Part shown: piece after piece, positions 8,812 through 17,424 of the stretch
How the letters are laid out: every line of letters begins with the position of its first letter
Position numbering within the stretch: position 1 is the stretch's first letter
Source: Mycobacterium triplex
GTDB lineage: Bacteria > Actinomycetota > Actinomycetes > Mycobacteriales > Mycobacteriaceae
Direction of reading: 5' to 3'
Length of the DNA stretch: 64,000 bases
Assembly: GCF_000689255.1 (NCBI RefSeq)
Contig: NZ_HG964446.1
Location: 5,054,152-5,118,151 of the forward strand
Made by a program: the position numbers and the translations under genes
Notes under the pieces: model-generated
Told to the model about the DNA's origin: nothing
Database searches by the model: none
Seen by the model: the letters and a program-made list of their open reading frames with translations, nothing else

Positions 8812-10162
8812 GGCTTCTCCCGTCAAGTCGCGCCTTCCAGAAATAGTTGTGCACGCCACCCGCGGTAAACAAACGACGGAAGCTGAATTCGACAGGTGAG
8901 CCAACGCCTATTCGGTCCGGTTCGGCATCGGCAACCTCGCAGGTGAATCGCCCGCCGCCGGCGACGTCGATGACAGCCTGGACGACGGGTGGCGACGGTG
9001 AATACGCCAGATGATCGACGGTGTAGGTAGCGACGACGCCACGCAAGCCCGCCACGGGTACGCCGCTCATCTGATCGGTAGCGCCACAGTGCTTACAAAC
9101 GCGAACCGGCGGAAGATGAATGAAACCGCATGCGTCGCAACGTGAGCCGCAGAGGCCGTACTTCCAGGATGCAGAACGGTCGGCGGCGGGTCCCGACGGC
9201 CGGTCGGGCTCCGGACGGCGCGGCGGCTCCAGTTCGACCAGCCCGCGCCACGATAGGTAGGTCAGGTACGAGACCGGCAGGCCGTTCGCCCGCTGCACGC
9301 TGACCGGATGGGGTTGGCGCGCCGCCACCAGCGCACCGGTGGTTCGCAACAACATTGCGTCACAACCGTCGACGGCCGACAGCACGAGCACCGTTTCGCC
9401 GGCCTCGGCGGTATCGAGGACGCTGCACAGTGCCAGCGCCGCATCGCAGGCACCGGAGAAGCCAATCGGTGAGGTGACAACTGACTTGTCTCCCTTCACC
9501 AATGTCGTCGCGCGCTTGATAACCCCACTGTTCGGGCAGCTGAGTGCGACGTGGTCGACGCCAGCCAGTCCGGCGGTATCCAGGACTCGTTCGACACAGC
9601 CCCGGATGAGTTCGGCGTAACGCTCGGCGCCGAACCGTTCCTCCCATTGCTCGCCGGTGACCGAGGTCGTCGCGCGCCAGCGGTCGAGAAACTCCGCCGT
9701 CAGCGATGCCACGGCGAGCACCTCGGCGATGACGGCTTCGTCGTCGCCGAACAGCAGGGCCGCCGCGCCGTCGCCGCCCAGCTTCTCGTCAGCCGATCCC
9801 GGCCGCCCCACCCGGATATCGGCACTGGCCGCGATGCCTCCGGTACTCGCCGCGGCGAGGATGGCGGCGAAACCGCTGCGTCCGGATCCACACAGGTCAA
9901 CGGCGAGGGCGTCGAGCGGTAGGCCGAGCGCGGCGTGCATCGCGGTGGCGTTGGTTTTGTCCGCGTAAGCCGGTGTGCTGCTGGCAAAATATAGCGCGTT
10001 AGCGGTGTGCGCCTTGCGTAATTTCGCCGCGGCCGCGACCGCCATGGTCGTGCTGTCCTCATCGAACGCGGCAACGACCCGATCGCCCCGGCGCACACCG
10101 ATATCGGTACCGGCCAGCCGGTAGCGAGGCAGATAACCGGCGTAGCCGACCAGCCCCTTCAC
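8801..10162 (-). CDS. HMG-CoA-synthase-like / DUF35 (zinc ribbon-OB) fusion
   Basis: A 453-residue two-domain protein. The N-terminal two thirds resemble HMG-CoA synthase/ketoacyl synthase III folds, with Cys91 in DLCGSGRSG and GFSGACDAALAL further on. The C-terminal part is a DUF35 domain: a four-cysteine zinc ribbon (CDACG and CKHCG, about 342-360) then an OB-fold to the end. DUF35 domains bind acyl-CoA and partner thiolase-like enzymes. The GTG start at 10162 overlaps the upstream thiolase stop by one base (TAGTG); its own stop lies inside the next gene. A condensing or retro-aldol role with the next gene product is inferred. Confidence 0.82.
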   Translation of the reverse strand: MKGLVGYAGYLPRYRLAGTDIGVRRGDRVVAAFDEDSTTMAVAAAAKLRKAHTANALYFASSTPAYADKTNATAMHAALGLPLDALAVDLCGSGRSGFAAILAAASTGGIAASADIRVGRPGSADEKLGGDGAAALLFGDDEAVIAEVLAVASLTAEFLDRWRATTSVTGEQWEERFGAERYAELIRGCVERVLDTAGLAGVDHVALSCPNSGVIKRATTLVKGDKSVVTSPIGFSGACDAALALCSVLDTAEAGETVLVLSAVDGCDAMLLRTTGALVAARQPHPVSVQRANGLPVSYLTYLSWRGLVELEPPRRPEPDRPSGPAADRSASWKYGLCGSRCDACGFIHLPPVRVCKHCGATDQMSGVPVAGLRGVVATYTVDHLAYSPSPPVVQAVIDVAGGGRFTCEVADAEPDRIGVGSPVEFSFRRLFTAGGVHNYFWKARLDGRSHGE

Positions 10163-11370
10163 TACGAGACCCCACGGAAGACAGCGGCCATACCCTGCCC
10201 ACCCCCGATGCACATCGTCTCGAGCGCCAGGCCGCCACCCCTGCGGCGCAGCTCGTGGAGCATCGTGACAAGGATCCGCACGCCGGTCGCTCCGATGGGA
10301 TGGCCCAGCGAGATGCCCGAACCATTGACATTGAGCCGGTCGTCGACATCGTCGAGCTTGATGCCCCAGCCGGCGAGCACCGCGAGCACCTGCACGGCGA
10401 ACGCCTCGTTGATCTCGATCAGATCCATGTCGTCGAAGTCGAATCCTGTTCGGCGGAAGAGCTTCTCTACCGCGCCAACCGGTCCGATGCCCATCCGCGA
10501 TGGCTCGCACCCGACGGCCGCCCAGCCTTCGAGGAAGCCGATCGGTTCCAGATTGAGGTCGTCGAGCCGGTCTTCTGCGACCACCAGGCACGCCGCGGCG
10601 GCGTCGTTTTGCTGACTGGAGTTTCCCGCCGTCACCGTGCCGTTGCTCATCAGGGGGCGCAGCCGCCCCAGCGTCTCGGGAGTGGTGTCGGGGCGAATGC
10701 CTTCGTCGTCGGCGAATTCCAGGGGTTCGCCCTTGCGCTGCGGCACCTGCACGGCGACGATCTCGGCGTCGAAGCGGCCTCCGCGCTGCGCCGCAATGGC
10801 ACGCTGATGGCTGCGCGCCGCGAAGCTGTCGGCGGCTTCACGGTCTATGCCGTAATCAGCAGCCAGGTTTTCTGCGGTCTCGATCATGCCGCTGATTGGG
10901 CCGAATCGCCAAGTCGGCTGCGACAATTCGCGGCCACGGTCGAGCCGGTCGTACAGCATCTGGTTACCGGATCGCGAGCCCCACCGCGCGGTGGTGGTGT
11001 AGTGCTCGATATTGCTCATCGACTCGACGCCGCCGGCCAGCACCACATCGGCCGCCCCCGTCTGCACCGTCATCGCCGCGGTGACGACGGCCTGCAGCCC
11101 TCCGCCACAGCGCCGGTCGATCTGCAGTCCCGGCACGCTGATCGGGAGGTTGGCGTGCAGCGCTGCCCAGCGTCCAATACACGGCGCCTCGGAATTGGCG
11201 TAGGACTGTGCGAACACAATGTCTTCGATCGCTGCCGGGTCCACCGCACTGCGCTCGACCAATGCGGTGATCACATGGGCAGCGAGGTCCTCGGCCCGCA
11301 GCGGTCGCAAACTGCCGCCGAAGGTCCCTACAGCGGTTCGAACCGGGCAGACTATTGCCGCGCGTCTCAT
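10162..11370 (-). CDS. Acetyl-CoA C-acyltransferase (thiolase)
   Basis: A 402-residue classical thiolase with all catalytic motifs: Cys88 in DRRCGGGLQAV, INEAFAVQ, GHPIGATG near residue 358 and a C-terminal catalytic cysteine in CIGGGQG. It cleaves a 3-ketoacyl-CoA with CoA to release acetyl-CoA or propionyl-CoA. It overlaps its neighbours on both sides (ATGA with the 84-residue gene upstream, TAGTG downstream), so it is translated with the Rieske operon and likely performs the terminal cleavage. Chain specificity is unknown. Confidence 0.92.
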   Translation of the reverse strand: MRRAAIVCPVRTAVGTFGGSLRPLRAEDLAAHVITALVERSAVDPAAIEDIVFAQSYANSEAPCIGRWAALHANLPISVPGLQIDRRCGGGLQAVVTAAMTVQTGAADVVLAGGVESMSNIEHYTTTARWGSRSGNQMLYDRLDRGRELSQPTWRFGPISGMIETAENLAADYGIDREAADSFAARSHQRAIAAQRGGRFDAEIVAVQVPQRKGEPLEFADDEGIRPDTTPETLGRLRPLMSNGTVTAGNSSQQNDAAAACLVVAEDRLDDLNLEPIGFLEGWAAVGCEPSRMGIGPVGAVEKLFRRTGFDFDDMDLIEINEAFAVQVLAVLAGWGIKLDDVDDRLNVNGSGISLGHPIGATGVRILVTMLHELRRRGGGLALETMCIGGGQGMAAVFRGVS

Positions 11371-11621
11371 GCGTCACCTCGCCAGCGTCCGTCGGAAGGA
11401 TCGATCAGACTGGTCAGCCGCTCATCCGACAGCCAGATGAGCGTCTCGAGTTCCAGCGCGTCGAGGAAGCGGACGCGACCGGAGCGCAGATCCTCGAGCC
11501 GCAAGCGAGCAGAGTTGCCGCAAGTGTCGAAATTAACTGAAACCTGCGCGAATTCATTGCTGATCACCGGGCCCACGCCAGGCACGTCCACGGCATCGCC
11601 GTCACCGAATTCAATGGTCAT
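11367..11621 (-). CDS. Small conserved protein of the Rieske operon (84 aa)
   Basis: An 84-residue acidic protein starting MTIEFGDGDAVDVPG, with one cysteine (FDTCGNS) and a WLSDERLTSLI stretch. Its start lies 6 bases after the oxygenase beta-subunit stop, and its stop overlaps the thiolase start as ATGA. A short gene kept in tight coupling inside a catabolic operon is probably functional. Small genes in this position are sometimes labelled dihydrodiol dehydrogenase, but nothing in this sequence (no Rossmann motif) supports an enzyme. An accessory or stabilising role for the oxygenase is possible. Confidence 0.7.
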   Translation of the reverse strand: MTIEFGDGDAVDVPGVGPVISNEFAQVSVNFDTCGNSARLRLEDLRSGRVRFLDALELETLIWLSDERLTSLIDPSDGRWRGDA

Positions 11622-11627
11622 GACAGC

Positions 11628-12161
11628 TCAGATGAGAAAGCCCAGTGTCGGAATCGGCCGGTCGCTGTCCACCAACACAACCTTCTTGTACGCCAGCCGC
11701 AAGTCACCGTCTTGACGGCGCAGTCGATAGGTGGTCCGACCGCCCCATAGGTGGGTGCCACGTGCGCGAGACTCGAGCACCATGAAATTCGCGGCCACCT
11801 CGAGGTCGACACCGCCGCTGGAATTGGTTCGGCCACCGAGGAATTCGATGTTGGACAGCAGCCGCCTGAGGTTTGACGGTGGCGCCTGTGCGTATCGCTT
11901 GCCGGTGCGAACCTGCTTGAGCCGGGTGGCGATACGACTGCGATTGTCAAAGATCACCGACATCGTCTGCAACGGATCGGTGGTCGCCGCCACCGGAACC
12001 CAGTACAGCGCATCCTCGGTCCACAGCGCTTCCCAGGCGTCGTAGTCGGACTCGTCGGCGTACCGGGCTTCGCGATACAGAAACTGCTCCACGTCCCAAC
12101 GGTCGAAGCCGTCGGGCACCGGCCCTAGGGTGCCCTGGTCATCGCCCACCGTGAGGGTCAT
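11628..12161 (-). CDS. Aromatic-ring-hydroxylating dioxygenase beta subunit
   Basis: A 177-residue protein of the NTF2-like beta-subunit family of Rieske oxygenases. Visible hallmarks are FLYREARYADESDYDAW near the N-terminus, then WVPVAATTDP and the basic RRLLSNIEF region. Beta subunits are structural partners in alpha3beta3 oxygenases. The start overlaps the alpha-subunit stop (ATGA), which enforces equal production. There is no reductase or ferredoxin gene in the operon, so electrons must come from elsewhere. Confidence 0.9.
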   Translation of the reverse strand: MTLTVGDDQGTLGPVPDGFDRWDVEQFLYREARYADESDYDAWEALWTEDALYWVPVAATTDPLQTMSVIFDNRSRIATRLKQVRTGKRYAQAPPSNLRRLLSNIEFLGGRTNSSGGVDLEVAANFMVLESRARGTHLWGGRTTYRLRRQDGDLRLAYKKVVLVDSDRPIPTLGFLI

Positions 12162-13429
12162 GATTCGGCCTCCATCAGCGTCTTGTACTGCGACCAGAAG
12201 CCCCGCATGCCGGTCTCATCGGTGGCCCCACCGATCGTGAAACCGTTCTCGTCGACGCGTTCCCGGTTCAGTCCGCGGCGAACATCCAGCCATTCCGGTG
12301 TCAGGCATTCGAGGCCGAGTTGGTTGCGTTCGTACATCTCGGTGTCGTCGGCCAGCAGCATCCCGGCGGGCCCCACCGACCCCATGCACTGCGACACCAT
12401 GCGCTTGTTCAGCTCGGGCGCACCCGCCAGCTGGACCGCCGTCGAGTATTGGACGCACTCGCCCACGGCGACCGGTTGGATATTGAAGACCTGGATTTCG
12501 GCGATGAACAAGTTCGGGAAGATCATCACGTGCGGACCGCCCTCGATCATGATCCGCTCGGCTTCCTCGCCGTACCGTTTACGCATCGCCGCGCAATAAT
12601 CGGGGACCCTGGCCTCGGTCGTGCCGAACCAGCGCATCGGCTCGGAGAACTTCCGGAATTCCGGGCGCAGATCGTTTTCGCTGTGCCCCTGACCCAGGTC
12701 CCGGGTTACCGCCGTCGACGAATCGCTATAAAGGGCGCCGATGGGGCTGCCGGTGACACCGAAGATCGAGCCATGCACAAACTGCGGGTGATACCCGTCG
12801 GTTTCGTTCTCGGCCAACAGTTTCCAGTTCGCTCGCGTCTGGTGCTGCAGCCATCCCGCGGTGAGCTCGACCGCTCCTTCAGGCGACAAGCGGGCCAGCC
12901 GGTCGATCTCACCCGCGGCGGCGCCGAGATGTTCGACAAGCCCGGGGCCGTCGGCCGCGAAGCTGCCGAACACGAACCCGTGGTAGGTGTCCATGCGAGG
13001 AACCCGTCCCAGGGTGAGATCCAACTTGCGCTCGCCGTAGCCCTTGAAGAACGGGAATCCCACGAGGTCACCGTTGTTGCGGAACGTCCAGCCGTGATAC
13101 GGGCAGCGGAAGGTCGACGAATTGCCTCCGGCGTCATCGCAGATCTGGTTGCCCCGATGTGCGCAACGGTTGAGTAGCAGATGCAACTCTCCGTCACGGT
13201 CGCGCGTCATGATCACGTCTTGCAGGCCCAGCCGCTTGCGCACATAGTCGTTGGGCTGCGACACCTCGCTTTCGTGGCCGACGAAAACCCAAGTGCGGTG
13301 CCAGATCTTGCGCATTTCTTCGGCGAAGATGCCCGGGTCGCTGTACAGCGAACCATGCACCTTGTCGCGTTTGATCAAGTGGTCATAGCGGCTGCCGGTC
13401 GTGGCGGCCGGCTCGATGAGTGAGGTCAC
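12158..13429 (-). CDS. Rieske non-heme iron oxygenase alpha subunit
   Basis: A 423-residue catalytic subunit. The Rieske 2Fe-2S ligands are Cys89-x-His91 and Cys109-x2-His112 (CAHRG and CPYHGW). The mononuclear iron facial triad includes His214 and His219 in ENETDGYHPQFVH, with an Asp expected in LADDTEMYERN or nearby. The enzyme would hydroxylate or dihydroxylate an aromatic or cyclic substrate using O2. The start is GTG at 13429, overlapping the ligase stop as GTGA; an upstream extension to 13723 is antisense-type sequence. Preceding and following genes act on CoA thioesters, so the substrate may be CoA-bound. This last point is inference. Confidence 0.92.
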   Translation of the reverse strand: MTSLIEPAATTGSRYDHLIKRDKVHGSLYSDPGIFAEEMRKIWHRTWVFVGHESEVSQPNDYVRKRLGLQDVIMTRDRDGELHLLLNRCAHRGNQICDDAGGNSSTFRCPYHGWTFRNNGDLVGFPFFKGYGERKLDLTLGRVPRMDTYHGFVFGSFAADGPGLVEHLGAAAGEIDRLARLSPEGAVELTAGWLQHQTRANWKLLAENETDGYHPQFVHGSIFGVTGSPIGALYSDSSTAVTRDLGQGHSENDLRPEFRKFSEPMRWFGTTEARVPDYCAAMRKRYGEEAERIMIEGGPHVMIFPNLFIAEIQVFNIQPVAVGECVQYSTAVQLAGAPELNKRMVSQCMGSVGPAGMLLADDTEMYERNQLGLECLTPEWLDVRRGLNRERVDENGFTIGGATDETGMRGFWSQYKTLMEAES

Positions 13430-15075
13430 TGGTCGTTCTCCTCTGGGAATATTTCGCACACGCGGCCGTGCGCGATCAGGTCGGGTAGGGCGAACTTGCG
13501 CACCTTGCCGGTCGGCGTCTTGGGCAGGTCTTCGGCGACGAACCAACGCTGCGGAATCTTGTGCGGTGTCAAATGTTCGCGGACATAGGCGCGCAATTGC
13601 TGGCCGGCGTCCGCCGGCAGTGGACCGCGGGCAACGATCGCCACGGCAACGATCTCGCCCAGCCGGTCGTCGGGTAGACCGAACGCGCAGGCTTCGGCGA
13701 CCAACTCGTGTCCGGCCACACATGTTTCGACCTCGGCAGGGGCGATGTTCTCGCCACCCCGAATGATGAGCTCCTTGAGCCGGCCCGTGTGGGTCAGATA
13801 ACCGCGCTCGTCCATCACACCGAGATCTCCAGTGTGCACGAACCCGTCAGCATCCACCGCCGCCGCGGTGGCAACAGGATCGTGAAGGTACCCGATCATC
13901 TGCTGGTAGCCACGAGCGCAGATTTCCCCGGGTTGCCCCACCGGCACCACGGCGCCGGTGACGGGATCTACGACCTTGCAGTCAACCTGAGGAAGGGGCC
14001 GACCCACCGTGGCCAGTTGGTCGTAGCGGTCGTCGTCGGGCCGCGTCGCGGTGAGCACGGGCGAGAGTTCGGTCTGACCGAACACGTTGACCACCGTGGC
14101 GCCGAACGTGGATTCGGCGGCCTCGATCAGCTCGGCGGGGACGGTCGATGCGCCGCCCAGGCAGGTCGACAGTCGCGGCGCCGGATCGGCGGACTCTCGT
14201 TGTGCCGCAACGAGAGCCGACAGCATCGTCGGCACGAAAAACAGCACCGTGACGCGCTCGCGGCGGATGGTGTCGAGCATCGCGGCCGGCGCGAACCGAC
14301 CCACCAGCACCTCGGTGCCGCCGATCCATAGTGGGCCCAGGGTGCCGACCACGCAGGCGGCCGTGTGGAACATCGGCAGTGCGTTCACGGTTACCGCGGC
14401 TTCGGGGATGCCGGCGCTCTCCAAGGTCAGCTTGGCGACATTGACCAGCGAACGGTGGCGCAACAGCACGCCTTTGGGGGTGCCGGTGGTTCCCGAGGTG
14501 TACTGCAGCATCACCGCCTGCTCGGGGTCGGTCGGCGCACGAAGCAGTGCGGCGGCGGCGATTTCGTCGGCTCGCCACTCGGCGCGGGCCGACAAGCTGA
14601 TGGCGCGAACACCGAGGGAATGAGTATCGATCTCGCGCACAGCGGCGGCGGTGTCGTAGTCGCGGCTGCGCTCGGCGTGGATCAACACCTTGGCCCGGGA
14701 GTGTCGCAGCGCATACCCGAGTTCGGCGGGACGAAGTGCCGGATTCAAGGCGACGAGAACAACATTGGCGAGTGCCGCGCCGTATTGAATGATCGGCCAT
14801 TCGACCACGTTCGGTGCCCACAGTGCCACATAGTCGCCGGGCCGGGTGAGCCGCGCCAGGGCGGTGGCGACCCGTCTGGCTTCGTCGAAGAGCACGCGGT
14901 AGGTCAGGCGCACTTCCGTGCCGTCGTCGTGAGCGGGGCCGACCAGGGCGGTGGTCTCGGCATGCGTATGGGCCCGCTCGGCGAGCAACGCACCGATCGT
15001 GTAGTCCTCCAGTTCGATGCTGGTGTCGGCACTCAGGTAGGACCGCTCGAGACGCGTTGTCAATTTCGCGGTCAT
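13426..15075 (-). CDS. Acyl-CoA synthetase / AMP-dependent ligase (FadD-like)
   Basis: A 549-residue ANL ligase. LQYTSGTTGTPKGVL is the phosphate loop, VFGQTELSP the A5 motif, GRLKELIIRGGENIAPAEVE the hinge, and LPKTPTGKVRKF holds the catalytic lysine. It loads a carboxylic acid onto CoA at the head of the pathway. ATG at 15075 overlaps the hydratase stop (ATGA) and the GTGA overlap follows downstream. The second ligase in the window (4140-5819) is only distantly similar, so they probably use different acids. Confidence 0.92.
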   Translation of the reverse strand: MTAKLTTRLERSYLSADTSIELEDYTIGALLAERAHTHAETTALVGPAHDDGTEVRLTYRVLFDEARRVATALARLTRPGDYVALWAPNVVEWPIIQYGAALANVVLVALNPALRPAELGYALRHSRAKVLIHAERSRDYDTAAAVREIDTHSLGVRAISLSARAEWRADEIAAAALLRAPTDPEQAVMLQYTSGTTGTPKGVLLRHRSLVNVAKLTLESAGIPEAAVTVNALPMFHTAACVVGTLGPLWIGGTEVLVGRFAPAAMLDTIRRERVTVLFFVPTMLSALVAAQRESADPAPRLSTCLGGASTVPAELIEAAESTFGATVVNVFGQTELSPVLTATRPDDDRYDQLATVGRPLPQVDCKVVDPVTGAVVPVGQPGEICARGYQQMIGYLHDPVATAAAVDADGFVHTGDLGVMDERGYLTHTGRLKELIIRGGENIAPAEVETCVAGHELVAEACAFGLPDDRLGEIVAVAIVARGPLPADAGQQLRAYVREHLTPHKIPQRWFVAEDLPKTPTGKVRKFALPDLIAHGRVCEIFPEENDQ

Positions 15076-15857
15076 GTCGGTACCGATCCGAATTGCGGGC
15101 GTCGCTTTGCCCGAAAGGCCGCAATTCCTTCGGCGAAGTCGTCGCTGTCGAAGAGTTGAGCCTGGTGTTCGGCTTCGAGCTCGAGGAGCTCGAAGGGACC
15201 GAGCGCGGATCCGGCGGCCAACAGCGACTTGATCACTCCGTACGCCCGCGTGGGGCCGGCGGCCAGTCGCTCGGCGTCGGCCATTGCTACCGACAGCGCC
15301 GTGGCGGGTTCGGCGAGCGCATCGACGAGGCCGATCTCTAACGCCGTACGCGCGTCGATTGGAGCCGCCATCATCAACATCTGGCGCGCCCGAGCAACAC
15401 CGACCCTGGCCGGCAGCGATGCGAATGTACCCATGTCGCCGGCTAATCCGACGTTGGTGAACGTCGTCGCGAAACGCGCGTCGGTGGCGGCCACGATACG
15501 GTCGCATGCCGCGGCCAATGCCACACCCGCACCGTAGGCGCTGCCCTCCACCGCAGCGAGAACGGGCTTGCCTGCATTCCAGATCGCTCGAATAACCCTC
15601 TGCGCCAATTGTGTTCGCTCCATCGCCCGTTCTGCAGACATACGCTCCATCGAGGTGATGTCGCCGCCCGAGCAGAACGCGCTGCCGGCACCGGTGAGCA
15701 CGATTGCCCGAATCGAGTTGTCCGCGCCGGCGCCTTCGATCGCATTGGCAAGCTCGACCCGAACCGGAATGTCGATCGCGTTTCGCTTTTCGGGGCGATT
15801 CAGCGTGACGATCCGCACCGCGCCACGATCGTCGATGAGCACAGAACCGTTGGTCAT
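15072..15857 (-). CDS. Enoyl-CoA hydratase/isomerase family protein
   Basis: A 261-residue crotonase-fold protein. The oxyanion-hole segments are FCSGGDITSME and VEGSAYGAGVALAAACD. The position after the second oxyanion loop, where hydratases carry a catalytic Glu, reads TNVGLAGDMGT, so Asp replaces one usual Glu. The reaction may therefore be isomerisation, hydrolysis or ring cleavage rather than simple hydration. It is the third of three crotonases in this operon and overlaps its neighbours by ATGA on both sides. Confidence 0.87.
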   Translation of the reverse strand: MTNGSVLIDDRGAVRIVTLNRPEKRNAIDIPVRVELANAIEGAGADNSIRAIVLTGAGSAFCSGGDITSMERMSAERAMERTQLAQRVIRAIWNAGKPVLAAVEGSAYGAGVALAAACDRIVAATDARFATTFTNVGLAGDMGTFASLPARVGVARARQMLMMAAPIDARTALEIGLVDALAEPATALSVAMADAERLAAGPTRAYGVIKSLLAAGSALGPFELLELEAEHQAQLFDSDDFAEGIAAFRAKRRPQFGSVPT

Positions 15858-16657
15858 TGCCCCGTGAAGTTCGGTTTGCGACGTTCGATGACGGCCCTTA
15901 GCCCTTCGAGGGCGTCCGCGGTTCCGGACAACTCGGAGACGGTGCGCGCCTCTTCGGCCAATCGCTCTTCTACCGATGCGCCCAACCCGCTCCAGACCAG
16001 CCTCTTGGTGGCCGACAACGCCCGGGGCGGCAACGCCGCCAATTCGGCCGCGATTTGGTCTGCGCGGCTGAATAGTTCGGCATCGTCGACCACCTCGGTG
16101 ACCAGGCCGATCTGCTGCGCCTCGGTTGCGCTGAGCGTCGGGTTGGTCAGCAGGATCCGCAAGGCCTGACGCAGACCGACCAGCTGGGTCAGTGTCACCG
16201 ATGAGCCGCCGTCGGGTGCCATGCCGACCCGGACTGCCCCCGAGAAGAACTTTGCCGATTGGGCCGCGACGACGATGTCGGATGCACACACCAAGCCCAG
16301 GCCGCCGCCGCCCGCGGCAAACCCCTGGACCGCGGCCACCACCGGCGCACGCAGCTGGATCAGCGCGGCGGTGGCCAACTGCAGCCACGCCGTCGCCTCC
16401 CGCAGGTAATCCGGGAGGCCGGCTCCCTTCGACTCGAAGGTGTGGATATCACCGCCGGCGCAGAAGTTTCGGCCCTCGCCGGTGAGCAGCACGACTCGCA
16501 CCGCGGGGTCCGCATGGCACGTCAGCGCCGCCTCGTGCAGCGCCTTGAGAAATTCGACGTTCATCCCGTTGGACGCCTCAGGGCGGTTCAAGCGCAGTCG
16601 AGCGACGCCGGCCGCGACGTCAAGCGCGACGGGCGCACCGGTTTCTACAACACTCAT
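15854..16657 (-). CDS. Enoyl-CoA hydratase/isomerase family protein
   Basis: A 267-residue crotonase-fold protein with FCAGGDIHTFES and VQGFAAGGGGLGLVCASD as the oxyanion-hole loops. The catalytic region reads AVRVGMAPDGGSSVTLTQLVG, typical of isomerase-like members with Asp in place of Glu. ATG at 16657 overlaps the preceding stop by one base (TGATG), and its stop overlaps the next start. With the crotonases on either side it probably carries out one step of CoA-thioester processing; which step is not visible. Confidence 0.87.
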   Translation of the reverse strand: MSVVETGAPVALDVAAGVARLRLNRPEASNGMNVEFLKALHEAALTCHADPAVRVVLLTGEGRNFCAGGDIHTFESKGAGLPDYLREATAWLQLATAALIQLRAPVVAAVQGFAAGGGGLGLVCASDIVVAAQSAKFFSGAVRVGMAPDGGSSVTLTQLVGLRQALRILLTNPTLSATEAQQIGLVTEVVDDAELFSRADQIAAELAALPPRALSATKRLVWSGLGASVEERLAEEARTVSELSGTADALEGLRAVIERRKPNFTGQ

Positions 16658-17424
16658 CAGCCGGCTCCTCGCTGCCGAAAGGCGGTCACGCTGCTTAGTC
16701 CCGCGTTGCCGCAGATGTGGTCGACGACGTCATCGATTTCGTTTTCCAATCCGGTGGCCAGCGGGGCATCAATTCCGGTGTACACCAGTCGCTTGATGGA
16801 GATGACGGCTTCTCGCCGACGCCCCGCCAGATCCGAGACGAACCGCCGCACGCCGTGGCCGAATTGAGCCTGCGGAAAACTCTGATACGCCAGACCGCGG
16901 CGTACGGCGTCCACGCCGGATAACCGGTCGCCGGAGAGCAGCAACCCCATCGCCTCCTGACGACCCACTAAGCGGCTCAGCCGCTGGGTGCTGCCCCCGC
17001 CGGGGATCATGCCGAATTTGACATGGTTGTCCGCAATCTTGGCTTCGTCGCTGACCAGCACGATGTCGCTGGCTTGCATCAGTTCGAAGCCTCCGGCCAT
17101 GGCGACGCCTTCGACCGCGGCGACCACCGGCACCTCGACGCGGGCGATTGCGGCACAGGCACCGTGAAACGCGGTGAACAGTGTGCGCAGTGCATCCGGG
17201 CCGCGCGACCGCAGCAGCTCCACTTCGTTGAAATCGCCTCCCGCGCAGAAGTTTCCGCCTGCACCCCGAACGACGACGACGTTCACCTCGGGAGCGCCGC
17301 CCAACTCGAGGATCGCCTGTTCCAATTCAGCACTGAGCGCGACTGTCAGGGCGTTCATCTGCTCGGGTCGATTGAGCGTGATCACTCCGACGCCATCGGC
17401 GACGTCACGTAGCACGAGCGTCAT
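16657..17424 (-). CDS. Enoyl-CoA hydratase/isomerase family protein
   Basis: A 255-residue crotonase-fold protein with FCAGGDFNEVELLRS and VEGVAMAGGFELMQASD loops, then HVKFGMIPGGGSTQRLSRLVG. The missing Glu pair suggests an isomerase, hydrolase or ring-opening role. The start is ATG at 17424, overlapping the SDR stop as ATGA. It is the first of the three tandem crotonases and is most like the hydratase family in length and order of motifs. Confidence 0.87.
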   Translation of the reverse strand: MTLVLRDVADGVGVITLNRPEQMNALTVALSAELEQAILELGGAPEVNVVVVRGAGGNFCAGGDFNEVELLRSRGPDALRTLFTAFHGACAAIARVEVPVVAAVEGVAMAGGFELMQASDIVLVSDEAKIADNHVKFGMIPGGGSTQRLSRLVGRQEAMGLLLSGDRLSGVDAVRRGLAYQSFPQAQFGHGVRRFVSDLAGRRREAVISIKRLVYTGIDAPLATGLENEIDDVVDHICGNAGLSSVTAFRQRGAG

